DNA of 41,793 nt from an uncultured Candidatus Poseidoniales archaeon (lineage in GTDB: Archaea; Thermoplasmatota; Poseidoniia; Poseidoniales; Poseidoniaceae). The DNA is taken from the NCBI GenBank assembly GCA_902605365.1, contig CACLCM010000015.1:1-41793 (forward strand), in the 5' to 3' direction. Below, in pieces: positions 25,901 to 34,757 of the stretch. Position numbers and translations under genes: made by a program. The notes below the pieces were generated by a model. That model was given only the letters and a program-made list of their open reading frames with translations, had not been told where the DNA came from and did not search any database. The stretch's first letter is position 1. Every line of letters begins with the position of its first letter.

Positions 25901-28900
25901 ATCTGTAATGCTACCAGATGGTGCGAATGTTCACAGTTTGTTACTCGGCCTTAATCCGTCAGGAAACACTGACCCTTTGACCATCTCGAGTGGTGGTAAT
26001 TCGTTCTACCAATTATCTTCTTACAACTGGTCTACTAGTGTAATCTCAATATCAAATCCACAATTAGTTTCATCCAATACTCATGTTGATTTGTCTGGTC
26101 GAAATTGGTCGAAGATAGATATCGATTTATCCAGTTCACCAACTACCACATTCACGATTGGCTCTTTTGCAATTGGCTATACTTTATTGGAGAATGTTTC
26201 CAATTTGGGACAGGTCGTGAAAACGTACCATGAATTGAATTCGAATAATGGTTTAGAATCGATTGTCGATGTTCCACTAACATGGCAATCATCCGCAGGT
26301 GGAGTTGCCATCGACGGTGGTGTTTACCATGAGAATATGATCACAAATCATCCATTCACAGTTCCTGCAACTTGGTATCCAAATGGTATGGTTCAGTCTT
26401 TCAGTACGCAACATCATCACCTTCTTGGCAATGAAAACATAGACGAAATACACTTGATTGGTACTGATTCATCTGGCGACATTTTGAATGTCGTATTATC
26501 CGATATTACAAATGGTGGCATCTTCACCCAAAGTAGTGGGTTTGGAATGCTAAAATTAGATTCAAATTCATCGGTAACTGAAGTTAATGGTCGCCTAGTT
26601 GTCGACTGGAGGTTTGAGGTGGATTGGGATTGGGACGATTCCCAAACAATGTCTTGGAGTGCACAGGGCTTTGATGAAAATGGTGAAGGCCTTTCTCCTG
26701 CAACTGCACAGTCGGGTGGAATTGCAATACAGGCTAGTGAAAATGACTTGCAGGTAGATTCATGGAAAGTAATGGACTTATTCGGTCATGAACTCTCTGA
26801 CATATTCTCTCCATCTTATCCATTCTGGGCTAAATCTGGTAGCCAAGTTTCAGTATCTGGAACTGTTAGGTTTGAGAATACATTGGACATGCGTCCACTA
26901 GTTGATGATTTCATTGTCGCAATCGACATAGATGGTACTGATGTTGTTTTAAATTCGACATCGGATGGTCAATGGACAGGACTGGTCACTCTCCCGATGA
27001 ATTATTCTGAAACCAATCTTACACCTTACATTATTCGAGCAGGCCCTGCTACAGGTGCAAGTGGTGCACAAGATGCTACGCTAACGACACCTGTATTGAT
27101 CAAGTTGGATGACCAATCACCTTGGGCTTCAAATCTACAAATCAATAATGGTCAAAGATTGTTAGATGCAGATGGTTTCACTTGGGACCCTTCCTCGACA
27201 CTTTCTCTCCAAGTTACAGTTACTGATGACCAAGCTCTTGGAAGCGAATTGGTAATGCATTATTGGCGTGAGGTCATGGATGATTCGAACGGAGATGGTA
27301 TTGCCGATTATGACGAGTATGTTACCACTTCAAAGGATTTACCTGAAGGGATTTCGGGAGAAAGAACCCTAACTTTCAGTGGAATTGATGTTTCTGGATT
27401 AGATATGAATGCACAGTTCTCAGTATTCTTTACAGGTACTGATTATGCGGGGCATTCACTAATTTATGGTGGAGATTCTGGTCTCGATAATGACATGGCA
27501 ACTCTGATAATTGCGATTAACGAACCTACTGATATCCCTACCAGTTCTCTCAACATCGATACAGTTGGAGAACAGTTACTAGCTGGACAGATGCATACTC
27601 TTTCGATGGAAATTAGTGATGACAATGGAGTCAATTCAATCGACATAGTGACAATTAAATTGCTTGGAATGGATGAAGATGATGTTGGAGTTATGACTTG
27701 GGAGCCTCGTAATGGGGCTATGTATTCAGGTGAACTATCTCAACTCACACTACATGATGTAATCACAACCGATATGCAGACACACTATCTTGTTGAGTGG
27801 CAATTCTCCCTCGATTGGAATTTCGATGAATCTCTGATTCCAGAATATGCAATGCCGGGCATTGTTGTTTTCGATGATGATGACCTCAATCCGGTTGCAT
27901 TGATGACAAACTTAGGTGAGATCCGTTGGCAACTTGATAATAATCTGGAAGTATTAGTCGATGAGATGAGTGATAAATCACCTCCTATCTCTTCTAGTTC
28001 GGCTGACCATCTCTATGTGCAGCCGGGTGATGATTTAGGATTCACAGGTACCGTTGTGTATGAAAAGTCGGGTGCGCAATTGGTAACTCTTCCACCGCAA
28101 GGCCTCGAAGTTACAGTTTCAACATTGTATGGTTCAGAGACAATTTCAGCATACTCGGAAGTTGGAGAAAATGGTACTTGGGATACTGGAATGGTTTTGC
28201 CTAGCCGCTCTCTGACAGACAATTTCCTCATTGTTGATTATTCGATAACAGGAGTTGTTTCGCCAGGTAATGACGTTAGCGTTCTCGAGACTTTGATAAC
28301 AGTAGATGACATTTCTCCAGTAGTGCAATTTTCATCAGTTCCATTGTCTTTTGATGATGATGATTTAGAAGTAATGCAATTCGCAGTTTTGATTATCGAT
28401 GATGGTGGAATGCCAGAAGGAGACTTAATGGTAAATTGGGCATTCCTCAGGAATGGACTCATTATGGATAATGGTCAATCCAGTGATAGCATAACTTTCA
28501 TTTCTAGCAATGCAGGAACATGGTCCTATGTAGGCAGCGTAGACTTTACCGATGGAGTAAATGTAAGTCTTGAAGATGGAGATGAATTGATTTGGTGGAT
28601 CGATGTAACGGATAGAGCTGGAAACTCTGCGAGCGGTACTGGTTTATCGATGATAGATGCCATGAACACTGATTTCACAGTATTATCGTTTGATGTCACG
28701 GTTACTAATTTAGAAATTGCTTTGGCAGACGGTGGAACTCCAAGAGGGAATGAAGTCGTAGAGGGTACTGTAATTGCCGTGGTTGCACATGTCAGAAATA
28801 TGGGTACTCGTCCAGGGACTGTTACTGTAACTTTGATGGAAGATATGGGTGAATCTAGAAGTTGGCTTGCACATGGCAGCATGGACCTATCCCTCTCGCC

Positions 28901-29402
28901 AGGTCAAACTCTTGAAACAATACCATTGAGTTTCGAGACTCATGGGGCAGGTTCCCAGAATCTGTACATCAACATAACAGGCATGGACCTCTGGATTGAT
29001 AATTCACTAATGCCTAATTGTTATGGGGCAAATACAACAGTTTCTTGTGACCTCAATGCTGAATCTGATATGCCTAGGGTAATCTCTCAAGAAGATGCAG
29101 AATCAGGTATGGATGGAATGACTGCAATAATTTCGATTTTGGTCTTATTGCTGGGTGGTGCTGGTTTTGCCATAGTCGTTCTTTTGCGTCGGGGTAATGA
29201 TGAGGAAAGCATCTTCTACGATGATGATGAATGGGAAGATGACTCTTCAGAGTATGATGAGGAAAAGGTCACTCCAATACTACCGCCTATGGCGCCTGAA
29301 AGACCTGATTTAGATGCGGCAACCAGTGCCTTGACCTCTAGTGATGTCACAGAAACTCCGGCTGATGAAACTAGTGAAATTGTTGATTCCGAAGAGGAAT
29401 GA
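22992..29402 (+). CDS. Giant secreted, C-terminally anchored surface protein (MAM/jelly-roll-like and Ig-like modules)
   Basis: This is a 2136-residue extracellular protein. Residues 1-24 are a signal peptide (SSRKSG, then IAVFLTILMFSSVTTAA). Two beta-sandwich modules of the MAM/jelly-roll kind end with matching strands, PGWFLDDISVTNV at about residue 300 and PGWYVDDIGLEVDWF at about 705. Residues about 1430-1443 hold a calcium-type loop (DSNGDGIADYDEY). The rest is a string of Ig/cadherin-like beta domains; several are followed by DDQ/DDxSP linkers. One membrane helix lies at about 2042-2066 (AIISILVLLLGGAGFAIVVLL), then an acidic cytoplasmic tail of about 70 residues rich in Asp, Glu and Ser. 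The plan (signal, long beta array, one helix, acid tail) matches the giant at 4021-9558. No protease or glycosidase motif was recognised. Adhesion or substrate capture is the likely role (inference). Confidence 0.87.
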   Translation: MSSRKSGIAVFLTILMFSSVTTAAVSNWNGPSGLAGSSKSVSDAFNVPGNATVIDAWLHVDESGYLEDGTGSTWTGEDVPVNFSAGTFSDTMIGKFDGAMSLAPDSAVSNIDTFSSASLQLPTGWTHSGSIWQSVNPTGLGGTVAGPTRTLSHGSVPAAAASGGVVAATLPGQGLPTNTAGALGTPTFALPSPISDFNLSFSHWHHLDVDDGAWVEYRLDNGAWTYIEPVGGYPSSISSSATVPTGANGSGFGVFGDGNHSGWNTALFNLDNVSGINNATNMKFRFQVWTDSTSTPRPGWFLDDISVTNVGNAVGFWHHGCYVNTGSCSYSNNAQGMMVSDVDLSQTTAGSVIQTRLEFDFEGSSYDNFCIELSTNNGTTWTDISSSGNSGSTTSTCRYRTGTIPGSSYTLPNGTTVYDESGGFVVLDFAIPTAMIGHSGSAQIKYYVETDSSVQYGGTQDNREGLTVDWYKVVLSNGTVLDSNLLDNTTAATHFGLNGAADDWAFIQIGAGGLAIFDGFEDSPALPPGGWSTSNQPGQTGWEFGAICSNYTGGPSSFPSASLGFGTNLCGTYDSSSDNSLISPNYYVPLGASARFVWKHWMCSEDGWDGGALYVSVNGGTWNQAYVNYANGSNWYDGTITYTTGFTGMDVWDGRHHVTSSGGFSCTGATIPWVDMAYDVSNLSGNNVSFKFRQISDSAVQEPGWYVDDIGLEVDWFETEGSWLSPVINTHDLGQGFVDADVMLPNNTWYGVNILDSSGQIISGHENMTLPVSLSTIDRDAYPGVHVEVLMGTNDEYYTPLISELSVGATRYFGDSNGWNIPSTLTRLANGTWENTGGSTLVITGDSAYSARPISSATVTGNFTQTTAALIATGNQVVSTTTSSSILNLGGMKTDLSPKVTMTPGAMVESLVFRGIFAQPARDASIDLADDGVIDWQFPSDPAYGSYGWQTRLDSTSVTHSSTISGNDSISVMLPDGANVHSLLLGLNPSGNTDPLTISSGGNSFYQLSSYNWSTSVISISNPQLVSSNTHVDLSGRNWSKIDIDLSSSPTTTFTIGSFAIGYTLLENVSNLGQVVKTYHELNSNNGLESIVDVPLTWQSSAGGVAIDGGVYHENMITNHPFTVPATWYPNGMVQSFSTQHHHLLGNENIDEIHLIGTDSSGDILNVVLSDITNGGIFTQSSGFGMLKLDSNSSVTEVNGRLVVDWRFEVDWDWDDSQTMSWSAQGFDENGEGLSPATAQSGGIAIQASENDLQVDSWKVMDLFGHELSDIFSPSYPFWAKSGSQVSVSGTVRFENTLDMRPLVDDFIVAIDIDGTDVVLNSTSDGQWTGLVTLPMNYSETNLTPYIIRAGPATGASGAQDATLTTPVLIKLDDQSPWASNLQINNGQRLLDADGFTWDPSSTLSLQVTVTDDQALGSELVMHYWREVMDDSNGDGIADYDEYVTTSKDLPEGISGERTLTFSGIDVSGLDMNAQFSVFFTGTDYAGHSLIYGGDSGLDNDMATLIIAINEPTDIPTSSLNIDTVGEQLLAGQMHTLSMEISDDNGVNSIDIVTIKLLGMDEDDVGVMTWEPRNGAMYSGELSQLTLHDVITTDMQTHYLVEWQFSLDWNFDESLIPEYAMPGIVVFDDDDLNPVALMTNLGEIRWQLDNNLEVLVDEMSDKSPPISSSSADHLYVQPGDDLGFTGTVVYEKSGAQLVTLPPQGLEVTVSTLYGSETISAYSEVGENGTWDTGMVLPSRSLTDNFLIVDYSITGVVSPGNDVSVLETLITVDDISPVVQFSSVPLSFDDDDLEVMQFAVLIIDDGGMPEGDLMVNWAFLRNGLIMDNGQSSDSITFISSNAGTWSYVGSVDFTDGVNVSLEDGDELIWWIDVTDRAGNSASGTGLSMIDAMNTDFTVLSFDVTVTNLEIALADGGTPRGNEVVEGTVIAVVAHVRNMGTRPGTVTVTLMEDMGESRSWLAHGSMDLSLSPGQTLETIPLSFETHGAGSQNLYINITGMDLWIDNSLMPNCYGANTTVSCDLNAESDMPRVISQEDAESGMDGMTAIISILVLLLGGAGFAIVVLLRRGNDEESIFYDDDEWEDDSSEYDEEKVTPILPPMAPERPDLDAATSALTSSDVTETPADETSEIVDSEEE

Positions 29403-29476
29403 TTGGTGGCAAAACGCGCGCGTCGCACCTTGATTTCACCGAAATCCATTAAAGCCTATTTTGCTGATTAGTGTTC

Positions 29477-29493
29477 AGAGAGCACCGCTCTCT
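29477..29493 (+). promoter_or_regulatory. 7-3-7 inverted repeat upstream of small coiled-coil gene
   Basis: AGAGAGC ACC GCTCTCT is a perfect inverted repeat ending 13 bases before the ATG at 29507. The TATA-like CATTAAAG (about 29447-29454) predicts transcription from about 29477, the first base of the repeat. Confidence 0.5.
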
Positions 29494-29506
29494 AGATGGG
29501 ATTGGC

Positions 29507-29686
29507 ATGAATACTACAAGCGAAAGCAGGACTACAGAAGCTAGAGTTCGGGAATTACAAACGCAGGTAGATGACCTCAAAGAATTGGTAAATACACTTC
29601 TTTCAGTCATCTGTGAAGAACCAGATGGCGTTTCGAGTGGCGCTGCGCCCTCTTATGGCCAGCCCAAGATGAACTACTGCATGTGA
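29507..29686 (+). CDS. Small coiled-coil protein
   Basis: This is a 59-residue protein (MNTTSESRTTEARVRELQTQ at the start) whose middle is an amphipathic helix with a leucine heptad pattern (VRELQTQVDDLKELVNTLLSVI), likely a short coiled coil. It ends in a Gly/Ser/Pro tail with two cysteines in total. I use the ATG at 29507; the frame also has a GTG at 29471, but that would translate the upstream inverted repeat. No family is recognised. Its TGA abuts the stop of the convergent rtcB (TGATCA). Confidence 0.6.
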   Translation: MNTTSESRTTEARVRELQTQVDDLKELVNTLLSVICEEPDGVSSGAAPSYGQPKMNYCM

Positions 29687-31108
29687 TCATCCTTTAATCA
29701 CTGCAAGTGGTGAAAACCTTGCAATAGGCTTGGTTAATCCTGCTGCATTTGATAATCGAATTACTTCATCCACATCCTTGTAAGCCCCTGGTGCTTCCTC
29801 TGACAAGATATTTGGAGTGTTAGCATGGACTCTAATCCCTTTAGATTCTAATTCTCTTTTCATTGCCTTCCCATCGATTTGTTTCTTTGCTTGAGACCTA
29901 GAAAGTAACCTTCCAGCACCGTGGCAAGATGATGCAAATGCTCTATTTTGCTCCATTCCTTCAAGAAGCCATGAGCCAGTACCCATGTCTCCGGGCACCA
30001 AAACAGGTTGACCCGGCATTGCCCTAGTTGCTCCTTTACGGTGGACTACACAAGTACAACTCTTACCATGGATTTGGTGGTCCTCAATCTTAGCAATATT
30101 GTGGCTGACATCATACAATAGCCGAGATTCGACTTCAAATTCTGCAGCTAATGCTTGTCTAAGTCTATGCGTCAATGCGCCGCGGTTTGCGAATGCGAAA
30201 TTAGCGGCTCCGTTCATGGCATCGAGATATGATTGCCCCTCACGACTGTGTATTGGTGCGGCTGCAAGCTGACGGTCCTGAATTTCAAATCCCCATTCTT
30301 CATTATACCAAGTCCCATCTCTTCCACGGTACTTATCTTCTAAAACTCGAACGTGGTCGGTGCATACTTGATGCCCCAATCCTCGGCTACCAGAATGAAT
30401 CATGCACATTACTTGCCCTTCAAACAGTCCATGTGGATTCCCTTCTTCGATAGATTGAACGGTCTGAAGTTCTAAGAAATGGTTACCTGAACCCAATGTT
30501 CCGAGTGCTTTGAGCCCTCTTTCCATAGCTCTTTCCGATACTCCTTCATCAGTTTCAAGAACTCCATTGGATTCAATATTCTTCAGATCTTCTTCATGAG
30601 CAAAACCGAGGTCTACCATCGCATCACTGCCTCTAGAGATTATCTCTTTCAAATCCTGCTTTTTGATATCTAATCCGCCTTTACCTGAACCACCAGAAGG
30701 GATTCGGCCATTCAGTCGGCCCGCTAGTCTGTCGATATTAGGAATATCATCAACACTGCAATCGAGTGCTATCAGACGTACTCCACAATTGATGTCGAAA
30801 CCAACACCTCCTGGAGAAATTGAACCTCCTTGTTCTCCCCATTCAACATCCGTAGCAAGAACGCCGCCGATTGGAAATCCATATCCAAAGTGCCAATCAG
30901 GCATAGCCCATGCTTCACCTACGACACCAGGCATTGATGCGATGTTGACTAATTGTGAAATTGATCTATCATCACTACTTCTGGCCAGATGTTCTTGGTC
31001 GGCAACAATCATGGCATCAACTTTCATCGATGCATGTTGCCTAATTCTAAGGAGACCGTCACCCTCGACTTCGAGGTGATTCTTCCATTCGCCTTCGGCC
31101 ACAAACAT
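29687..31108 (-). CDS. rtcB: RNA-splicing ligase RtcB
   Basis: RtcB joins 2',3'-cyclic-phosphate and 5'-OH RNA ends, the step that seals tRNA exons after intron removal, using GTP and Mn2+. The 473-residue length fits. Metal ligands are visible: Asp105 and Cys108 in GVGFDINCGVR, His210 in GSGNHFLE, His238 in MIHSGSRGLGHQ and His336 in YDVSHNIAKIE. The histidine that becomes guanylylated is His396 in SCHGAGRLLSR. The N-terminal MPGVVGEAWAMPDWHFGYGFPIGGV is also typical. No archease gene is next to it in this window. It is divergent from alaS, with about 90 bases between starts. Confidence 0.96.
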   Translation of the reverse strand: MFVAEGEWKNHLEVEGDGLLRIRQHASMKVDAMIVADQEHLARSSDDRSISQLVNIASMPGVVGEAWAMPDWHFGYGFPIGGVLATDVEWGEQGGSISPGGVGFDINCGVRLIALDCSVDDIPNIDRLAGRLNGRIPSGGSGKGGLDIKKQDLKEIISRGSDAMVDLGFAHEEDLKNIESNGVLETDEGVSERAMERGLKALGTLGSGNHFLELQTVQSIEEGNPHGLFEGQVMCMIHSGSRGLGHQVCTDHVRVLEDKYRGRDGTWYNEEWGFEIQDRQLAAAPIHSREGQSYLDAMNGAANFAFANRGALTHRLRQALAAEFEVESRLLYDVSHNIAKIEDHQIHGKSCTCVVHRKGATRAMPGQPVLVPGDMGTGSWLLEGMEQNRAFASSCHGAGRLLSRSQAKKQIDGKAMKRELESKGIRVHANTPNILSEEAPGAYKDVDEVIRLSNAAGLTKPIARFSPLAVIKG

Positions 31109-31180
31109 CCGATGAGTTCCATCTATTCATTTCTGTCCTTCTAATGGGGATGGTTTGAAGGCATATTGACTACCCCCACA

Positions 31181-31199
31181 ACCTGCCCATAGGGCAGGT
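31181..31199 (+). promoter_or_regulatory. 8-3-8 inverted repeat just before alaS
   Basis: ACCTGCCC ATA GGGCAGGT is a perfect inverted repeat ending one base before the preferred ATG at 31201. A TATA-like GCATATTGAC (31161-31170) precedes it, so the predicted transcription start falls inside the repeat. It would occupy nearly the whole leader of the alaS mRNA. Confidence 0.5.
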
Positions 31200-31200
31200 G

Positions 31201-34056
31201 ATGATTCTGGGTCTTCCTCCTATTGACCTTCAAGTGTTCCATGACAATGGGTATACTCGTCGCCAATGCCGAGTTACCGAACTTTGGTTTTGGACCTGTG
31301 ATGAGCAGCGTGAAACATGTGGCGACACTGAAGAAGATGAATACACCTTCATTGGCGCTCCAATTATCGCAGGATATCAACAACGAGGTCGTGAACTGAA
31401 AGATTTGATGCGAGAGGCATTTATCTCATTCCTTGAAGGTATAGGTCACACTAGAGTCGCACCATATCCCGTACTTGCACGATGGAGAGATGATATTCAT
31501 CTAACGATAGCAAGTATCGCTGATTTCCAGCCGCATGTGACTTCGGGAGAAGTAGAGCCACCTGCCAATCCATTGGCGATTTCACAACCTTGTATTCGAT
31601 TAAATGACGTAGATGCAGTTGGCCGTTCAGGTAGGCATTTGACCACATTTGAAATGATGGCACACCACGTTTTCAATCGTCCAGATGAAGGTAAGATGTA
31701 CTATTGGATGGATGAATGTGTACAGTACTGTCATGACTTACTATGTGGCACGTTTGGAATCGATCCTTCTGAAGTAACCTATGTTGAGAATCCATGGTCT
31801 GGCGGAGGAAATGCTGGGGCAGCAGTTGAGGTAATTGTTGGAGGACTTGAATTAGCAACTCTTGTTTTCATGAACCTTGAAGAAAATGAAGCTGGTGATA
31901 TCGAAATTAAGGGTGTGAATTACTCTGAGATGCCATTGCAAATTATTGACACTGGATATGGCCTAGAGCGTTTCTGCTGGGCTGCAGCGGGAACGCCAAC
32001 TATCTATGAAGCAATTTATCCTGAAAGTGTTGCTTGGCTCAAAGACTTGGCTGGCTTTTCAGCAGAACGATTTGAAATGAGCCAAGAAGAACTCGATTCC
32101 TTATTGGGTGAAATGAGTAGATTGTTTGGTATCATGAATATTGAAGTCGGAAGTGATGGAGACAGGATGCGAGAAGTATTCCTGAAGCGTTTGGCAGAAA
32201 GAGGATATCCTATCGAAGCTGAATTGTTTGAATCCATAACTGAACCTTTGTCTCGAATTTATGCTATACCTGACCACATGCATGCTTTGTCTAACATGTT
32301 GGGGGATGGATTGGTTCCATCAAATGCTAAGGCAGGATATCTTGCTAGGATGATTGCAAGACGTGTTCTAAGAATGCGTGATGATTTAGGATTGAAGGTT
32401 AGTTTAGCCGATCTAGCCGTTCACCATCTCGAAATGAACTATTCTGTTGAAAGAATGAAGCAAACACAAGAGGGATTAGTAACCATTCTGAAAGGGGAAG
32501 AGGAACGTTATGACGAGATGTTACGCAAGGGTAACCAAGTCGTTAAAACCGCTATTAAAGATATTTCAAAATCTGCAACAGAACTTCCTGATGGAATTTT
32601 GTTTACGATAAACGATAGCCATGGCATTTCTCCAGATTTAGTTATTAATATTGCAAATGAACTCGGTTGGAAAAGTCTAGTTCTAAGAACTGGATTCAGT
32701 GCTGAGATGGCGGAGCGTCATGCAGAGATGGCAAAGGATGCTGCAAAATCTGTTGCCATTAAACCACTCATTTCGACAATTCCAGATTTACCAAAGACCA
32801 TTCCTCTGTACTACGAGGATGTGTCACTACAAAATTTTGAAGCCAGTGTACTTTCTTGCCTTCCTTTAGTTGGTGATGACCTCCCTGAAGGAGCAACTCA
32901 TGGGATTATTCTAGACCGTACTTGTTTCTATCCCGAGGGTGGTGGACAGGAAGGGGATTATGGTACTTTGACTACAGATTCCGCATCTCACCCGGTATTG
33001 GATACCAGAAAGGTTGGTGAATTGATTGTCCACTTGTGCACTGGTGGATTTGAAGTTGGGGATATGATTCACGGTGAACTTGACTGGGAGCGGAGAAGGC
33101 AACTGATGGACCACCACACATCTGTACACATTGTTGGTGGAGCTGCCAGAAAGTTGCTTGGACCGCATATTTACCAAGCAGGAGCGAATAAATCGGTAGA
33201 ATCTGCTCGCTTAGATATCACTCACCATAGAAGACTGAATCGCAGTGATTTGGATGCGATAGAGTCCCTTGCAAATGAAGTTGTCCAGAACGTATCACGC
33301 ACCGAGAAAATCACTCTCGATCGAAAAGATGCTGACCGTAAATTCGGATTTGATTTGTATCAAGGTGGTGCGCCAAAGGGTAGCGATATCAGAATCTTGA
33401 GGATTGCAGACCATGACATTCAAGCTTGTGGAGGAACACATCATGATGAGCCAGGACGCATTGGTCAAATACGAATCGTCAGGTCCAATGCTGTTCAAGA
33501 TGGTGTTGAAAGACTGCACATCGTTGCCGGTCAAGCAGCAATGGTTCACGCAAGAGGTCAGGAAGAAATCTTACGCAACACTTCCGATATATTCCAAGTG
33601 CCAGTGGATGAATTACCAACTACTGCTAATCGATTCTTTGGAGAATGGAAAGAACAACGTAAGAGAATTGAGGCACTTGAGGCCGAAATCGTGCGTCTTC
33701 GTACAAGTGGAGGAGGTAATGATACTACTGAGGTCGAAGGTGTCCGAGTCGTGATAATGGAGGTTGATGGCGACCTCAAGCAAATGACAAAGATGCTCAA
33801 GGAATTGACTCTTGACCCTTCAAAACCAACTCTTGCCATACTCGGCAGTAAAGAGGGTGGCGGGAAATTGATGGTTGCAGTGACCGAAGATTCAATTGCG
33901 AGTGAAAGATACAATTCAGTTGAAATTCTTCGAGGAATCTCTTCGCACATTAATGGTGGCGGAGGAGGCAGACCTACATTTGCGCAAGGCGGCGGTTCTA
34001 AGCCAGAAGGTTTGCCTGATGCAATGGATGCTGCAAAGGAACTCATAGGTGTTTGA
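31201..34056 (+). CDS. alaS: Alanyl-tRNA synthetase
   Basis: This enzyme attaches alanine to tRNA-Ala and edits mischarged Ser and Gly. The N terminus is of the archaeal kind (FHDNGYTRRQC, FWTCDEQRETCGDT, EYTFIGAPI). Class II motifs are seen around VAPYPVLARWRDDIHLTIASI and FEMMAHHVFN. The editing domain has its metal ligands at His639 and His643 (HHTSVH) and at Cys743 and His747 (CGGTH). A C-terminal Gly-rich segment (GGGGGRPTFAQGGG) closes the C-Ala domain. Length is 951 residues. The ATG at 31201 is preferred to the GTG at 31198. One oddity is that the N-terminal Cys-x2-Cys and CGxxPC knuckles common in archaeal AlaRS are incomplete (Cys23, Cys33, Cys40 only). The 3' end overlaps the Nudix gene by 14 bases. 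Confidence 0.95.
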   Translation: MILGLPPIDLQVFHDNGYTRRQCRVTELWFWTCDEQRETCGDTEEDEYTFIGAPIIAGYQQRGRELKDLMREAFISFLEGIGHTRVAPYPVLARWRDDIHLTIASIADFQPHVTSGEVEPPANPLAISQPCIRLNDVDAVGRSGRHLTTFEMMAHHVFNRPDEGKMYYWMDECVQYCHDLLCGTFGIDPSEVTYVENPWSGGGNAGAAVEVIVGGLELATLVFMNLEENEAGDIEIKGVNYSEMPLQIIDTGYGLERFCWAAAGTPTIYEAIYPESVAWLKDLAGFSAERFEMSQEELDSLLGEMSRLFGIMNIEVGSDGDRMREVFLKRLAERGYPIEAELFESITEPLSRIYAIPDHMHALSNMLGDGLVPSNAKAGYLARMIARRVLRMRDDLGLKVSLADLAVHHLEMNYSVERMKQTQEGLVTILKGEEERYDEMLRKGNQVVKTAIKDISKSATELPDGILFTINDSHGISPDLVINIANELGWKSLVLRTGFSAEMAERHAEMAKDAAKSVAIKPLISTIPDLPKTIPLYYEDVSLQNFEASVLSCLPLVGDDLPEGATHGIILDRTCFYPEGGGQEGDYGTLTTDSASHPVLDTRKVGELIVHLCTGGFEVGDMIHGELDWERRRQLMDHHTSVHIVGGAARKLLGPHIYQAGANKSVESARLDITHHRRLNRSDLDAIESLANEVVQNVSRTEKITLDRKDADRKFGFDLYQGGAPKGSDIRILRIADHDIQACGGTHHDEPGRIGQIRIVRSNAVQDGVERLHIVAGQAAMVHARGQEEILRNTSDIFQVPVDELPTTANRFFGEWKEQRKRIEALEAEIVRLRTSGGGNDTTEVEGVRVVIMEVDGDLKQMTKMLKELTLDPSKPTLAILGSKEGGGKLMVAVTEDSIASERYNSVEILRGISSHINGGGGGRPTFAQGGGSKPEGLPDAMDAAKELIGV

Positions 34057-34747
34057 GAGCCTCTAAGTCAAATCCTGATATGCCTCGTGATATTGCTTCA
34101 CTTGGACTTAACCAAGCATAATCAGAAATCTCATTTTCCTTGAGCATTATTTCTGAATCTTCTCCACTCCATTCAGCTTGGTAGGTAAATGATACAAAGG
34201 AAATTCCTTCTCTACTGAATATACGTTGAGTAACTATTGGTGCTTCATCATTGAGTATTATACTAATTCCCATTTCTTCAAGAGCTTCTCGAACACAACC
34301 CACTGCTGGGTGTTCATCATGGTCCATGTATCCTCCCGGTAAAGTCCAGTGCCCAACAAAATGACCTCGCTCAATCTTACCCATCAGCACCTTTCCTTCA
34401 GCGTTTAAGATCATCACTTTGGATACAAGTCGGTGGATTGAGCGATAAATAGATTCACGGGCTATCGGGTGTACTGCATCATCACTGATACATTCATCCT
34501 TCCATGCCCAATGTTCTGGCCAATCAATTTCAGGATGTGCCTTGATAACTTCGTGTCCCAAAATATTGAATCTGTTCTTCAGTTCCCATTCAATCCCCAT
34601 CGATTCTACTTCAGATTGAGTAGGGAATCGATATTTCGTAGAACCAGTACTATTCATTACGGGTAATTGTGGGCCATTTCCGTCTTTATCGACGAGCAAA
34701 ACCTTGCCGTCGTGCTCAAGATAGAGAACGGCATTCGGGTGGTCCAT
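34043..34747 (-). CDS. Nudix hydrolase
   Basis: This is a 234-residue protein with a perfect Nudix box (Gx5Ex7REUxEExGU) in GYMDHDEHPAVGCVREAL continuing EEMGI, so it should cleave a nucleoside diphosphate linked to another group with the help of Mg2+. An N-terminal domain of about 100 residues (AVLYLEHDGKVLLVDKDGN, WPEHWAWKDECISDDAVHP) precedes it and looks like a degenerate extra domain. Substrate cannot be predicted. I use the ATG at 34747, 10 bases after the rmuC stop; the frame is open to an ATG at 34786, which would overlap rmuC by 29 bases. It is probably co-transcribed with rmuC. Confidence 0.88.
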   Translation of the reverse strand: MDHPNAVLYLEHDGKVLLVDKDGNGPQLPVMNSTGSTKYRFPTQSEVESMGIEWELKNRFNILGHEVIKAHPEIDWPEHWAWKDECISDDAVHPIARESIYRSIHRLVSKVMILNAEGKVLMGKIERGHFVGHWTLPGGYMDHDEHPAVGCVREALEEMGISIILNDEAPIVTQRIFSREGISFVSFTYQAEWSGEDSEIMLKENEISDYAWLSPSEAISRGISGFDLEALKHL

Positions 34748-34757
34748 GTACCTGCGA

